Source: Paenibacillus sp. sptzw28
Lineage (GTDB): Bacteria > Bacillota > Bacilli > Paenibacillales > Paenibacillaceae
Assembly: GCF_019550795.1 (NCBI RefSeq)
Contig: NZ_CP080545.1
Location: forward strand, 2,631,001-2,695,000
Length of the DNA stretch: 64,000 nucleotides
Direction: 5' to 3'
Shown here: in pieces, positions 62,170 to 64,000 of the stretch
Layout: the number at the start of each line of letters is the position of its first letter
Position numbering within the stretch: the stretch's first letter is position 1
Notes under the pieces: model-generated
What the model was told of the DNA's origin: nothing
The model's input: only the letters and a program-made list of their open reading frames with translations
The model's database searches: none
Made by a program: the position numbers and the translations under genes

Positions 62170-63198
62170 ATGAAAGTCCTCGAAATGCCGTATCCGCCGA
62201 TTACCTCTTTTCCGAGAAATGCAAATATCATTGCTATTCTTGCAACCCATCATGCATATAAGGACTGGTTATATTCTAATCACATTCAGCTGCATATCAG
62301 TAAAGAAAAGGATGAGGATTATTACTGGTTAATGTTTTACCAGCCCTTGGCCAGAATCATATATCCCTTGATTAATCGTCAATACATTTCGCGCGAGCTT
62401 ATTAGAAAAAACAATATCAACATTATTGAGTTTATAAAAAACGCAATAGACACTTCAAGCTACGTTTATTTATGCGTTGATACCTTTTTTGTACCCGCTT
62501 ACGAGCATTATGGGCGGCTTCATTTGTATCATGATCTGTTCATTTACGGGTATGATCCGGTTGAAGATGTCTTTTTCGCTGCAGATTTCTTCCAAAACGG
62601 CAAGTATTCCTTTGAAAAAGTTTCGTTTGTCCAATTGCTTAATGCCTACGAAAGCAGCTATGCAGACAGAAATTCAGAAAATTTTGACGTGCAGGCACTG
62701 CAAGTCAACCATCAAAGCTCATTCCGGCTGGACATCCCTTTCATTATTGAAAGTCTTGAAGATTATATCAACTCAACCAACACGTCGGTTAAATACAAAA
62801 TGGTCAGCGAACCGCTTGATGGCGAATTTATTTTTGGAATGAACATCTATCCTGTACTCTATGTCTGTATTGAAACTCATGAATATGAGGCCTGGATACT
62901 AAAAGCGCTTCATGTGTTATGTGATCATAAGAAATTAATGGCGGAAAGAGTCAAATACTTATTGACCGAAAAGATAGTTGTAAAAGAATCCGAGGCTCTT
63001 ATAGCTTCATTTGACGAAATCAACAGGCAGATGTTCAGTATAAGGAACATTTACATTAAATATTTTGTTACGAAAGAAATTGGCATAAGAAATATTGTCG
63101 TTAAAAATCTTAAGCAATTGAGTATGCGAGAGGAAATAAATATACGTCAGCTCGTTGCGGAGATAGGAGGAGCTCTGGGGGGCCCGGTTCTTCCTTAG
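62170..63198 (+). CDS. BtrH-like protein (possible cysteine-protease fold acyltransferase)
   Basis: A 342-residue cytoplasmic protein. Residues 100-160 (VYLCVDTFFVPAYEHYG, HDLFIYGYDPVEDVFFAADFF) resemble the BtrH N-terminal domain, in which a C-H-D arrangement of the papain-like fold transfers acyl groups in butirosin synthesis. A Cys (LCVD), His (YHDLF) and Asp (GYDP) are all in place. Similar proteins occur near peptide biosynthesis genes in Paenibacillus, but none is visible here. GGGAGGAA points to the ATG at 62170 rather than 62137. Family call tentative. Confidence 0.55.
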   Translation: MKVLEMPYPPITSFPRNANIIAILATHHAYKDWLYSNHIQLHISKEKDEDYYWLMFYQPLARIIYPLINRQYISRELIRKNNINIIEFIKNAIDTSSYVYLCVDTFFVPAYEHYGRLHLYHDLFIYGYDPVEDVFFAADFFQNGKYSFEKVSFVQLLNAYESSYADRNSENFDVQALQVNHQSSFRLDIPFIIESLEDYINSTNTSVKYKMVSEPLDGEFIFGMNIYPVLYVCIETHEYEAWILKALHVLCDHKKLMAERVKYLLTEKIVVKESEALIASFDEINRQMFSIRNIYIKYFVTKEIGIRNIVVKNLKQLSMREEINIRQLVAEIGGALGGPVLP

Positions 63199-63205
63199 GA
63201 CACAC

Positions 63206-63238
63206 GAAGACCCTGCGATGATTGTACGCAGGGTCTTC
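63206..63238. repeat. Perfect 12-bp hairpin after the BtrH-like gene
   Basis: GAAGACCCTGCG (63206-63217) and CGCAGGGTCTTC (63227-63238) with a 9-base loop, eight bases after the stop. It lacks a T tract on either strand, so it may end transcription weakly or stabilise the mRNA. Confidence 0.7.
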
Positions 63239-63481
63239 AAAAGTGGGAAGCCGCAATCCTTCATAATAAATCATTGACTCCAAATCATTTTCTTATGCCA
63301 CTATTTTTTTGTGTGACAAGAGTTGCCGGAGAAACTTAAACCTTTTTCTTCTCTTCAGGGAGAACATGGTAGAACCAACCTTTCGGATTACTCAATCCCT
63401 TCGAGGGATCATGTCTATTCCGTTGTTTGATGCTTCCCACTACCTAATATTTAAACTTCCTTTGGGGAAATGAATCATTAA

Positions 63482-63586
63482 TCAGTTGGTTTTCAGCTGC
63501 TGCCTGTTAGCCGCCATGAGGATACCCACAATAGCAACTACGATAAAAAGTGCGAGAACGACAACACCTATGGCCAGTATATTCAT
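63482..63586 (-). CDS. Possible 34-residue single-helix membrane peptide
   Basis: A short frame reading MNILAIGVVVLALFIVVAIV and ending in a polar NRQQLKTN tail. One clean transmembrane helix and a basic, hydrophilic C-terminus are typical of small bacterial membrane proteins. The ribosome binding site is poor (AGAAG). The surrounding 63239-63705 gap holds no other coding frame. Confidence 0.4.
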   Translation of the reverse strand: MNILAIGVVVLALFIVVAIVGILMAANRQQLKTN

Positions 63587-63642
63587 CGAAATGTGCTTCT
63601 AGATCACCATTTTTATGCCAATGTTCATATTTAGAAAATGTA

Positions 63643-63671
63643 TTTTCATGTTATATAGTTCCCCTTATAAT
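63643..63671 (+). promoter_or_regulatory. Promoter of the nucleosidase-like gene
   Basis: TTTTCA (63643-63648), 17-base spacer, TATAAT (63666-63671). The -10 lies inside an imperfect palindrome, TCCCCTTATAATAAGGGA, a possible repressor site. Confidence 0.6.
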
Positions 63672-63705
63672 AAGGGACAATTCTATTATGGAGGTGACGC
63701 ACGGT

Positions 63706-64000
63706 ATGAAGAGTATTATCCCTTTATTGATTGCTTTTAGTTTGTTGCTCATCCCCTCTCAAGCGTTTGCGAAAACGACGGATCCGAGACCGATTGCCAT
63801 TCAAGGCGCCATGCCGGAAGAAGTACAGTATTTTCTTGAAGTTATGAATGAATATGACACGGAAACTTTTGACTCATACACTTACTACATAGGCAAAATC
63901 GATTCTATCCCCGTTGTCGTATCAAGAACGGAAGTGGGGATGGTCAACGCCGCGGCATCAACTACGCTTCTGATTGAGAAATATAATCCGAGAGCGATCA
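63706..64000 (+). CDS. Secreted MTA/SAH nucleosidase-like protein, 3' end outside window
   Basis: The first 98 codons of a protein that runs off the window. A signal peptide (IIPLLIAFSLLLIPSQAFA) is followed by PIAIQGAMPEEVQYFLEVM, GKIDSIPVVVSRTEVGMVNAAASTTLLI, the N-terminal half of the phosphorylase/nucleosidase fold. The cytoplasmic enzymes cleave methylthioadenosine and S-adenosylhomocysteine; an exported version is unusual and would act on extracellular nucleosides. GGAGGTG lies nine bases before the ATG. Confidence 0.8.
   Translation, partial: MKSIIPLLIAFSLLLIPSQAFAKTTDPRPIAIQGAMPEEVQYFLEVMNEYDTETFDSYTYYIGKIDSIPVVVSRTEVGMVNAAASTTLLIEKYNPRAI

Overview
The window reads as a stretch of chromosome from a spore-forming, Gram-positive soil bacterium of the Paenibacillus type. 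The evidence is AGGAGG-type ribosome binding sites with many GTG and TTG starts, a gerA-type spore germination operon, a CwlD-like amidase, YhaO/YhaN, YqhG/YqhH, YqzE, TagO and YkvI homologues, and a pectin-type (rhamnogalacturonan) sugar cluster with an Lpl ABC transporter. This assignment comes from reading protein families by eye; no database search was run.

Layout. 1-4.1 kb: end of a phosphotransferase gene, a GyrI-like small-molecule binding protein, an EamA exporter, a PhzF-family enzyme and a PPP-type phosphatase. 4.2-8.8 kb: a two-component system (GHKL kinase plus LytTR regulator), then a beta-carbonic anhydrase overlapping a SulP anion transporter, a likely bicarbonate module. 8.8-10.8 kb: queD-queE-queC for queuosine precursor synthesis, with its own promoter and terminator. 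10.8-18.4 kb: a membrane diguanylate cyclase, a GT4 glycosyltransferase, a 107-bp tandem repeat, and yhaO-yhaN, where yhaN is split by a frameshift in very GC-rich sequence. 18.4-23.8 kb: YkvI-like and ArsB-like membrane proteins, a lipoprotein, xpt, small unknown proteins and a tRNA-Leu(CAG). 23.9-29.9 kb, minus strand: a GMC oxidoreductase with a LysM-like N-terminus and a four-gene germinant receptor operon including a small D-type protein, with a sigma-G-like promoter.

30.2-40.1 kb is a rhamnogalacturonan utilisation cluster: two ABC permeases and a solute-binding lipoprotein (LplB, LplC, LplA), a membrane-anchored AraC-type regulator, a YetA/PL26-like exo-lyase and a YesU (DUF1961) protein. 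The lplB and yetA promoters share a motif that may be the operator of the regulator between them. 40.3-49.5 kb: TagO, a second identical tRNA-Leu(CAG), CwlD-like amidase, YqzE, a secreted unknown, YqhG/YqhH and a B12-dependent ribonucleotide reductase preceded by two NrdR boxes.

49.5-55.8 kb is an accessory patch. It holds three short-chain dehydrogenases, a VOC protein, a DUF2798 membrane protein, AraC and HxlR regulators, a MerR-type promoter without a nearby MerR gene, and two nearly identical 103-bp direct repeats bracketing an AT-rich SDR gene and an AraC gene. The left repeat is fused to the tail of a luciferase-like oxidoreductase. 56.2-61.9 kb: an intracellular GH43 enzyme and a 1474-residue secreted multidomain GH43 enzyme that share an upstream sequence element. 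62-64 kb: a 40-codon ORF, a BtrH-like protein, a 34-residue membrane peptide and the start of a secreted MTA/SAH nucleosidase-like protein.

No prophage, complete insertion sequence, CRISPR array or rRNA was seen. The least explained items are the 107-bp tandem repeat, the LysM-GMC fusion, the repeat-bracketed SDR/AraC block and the shared operator-like motifs.
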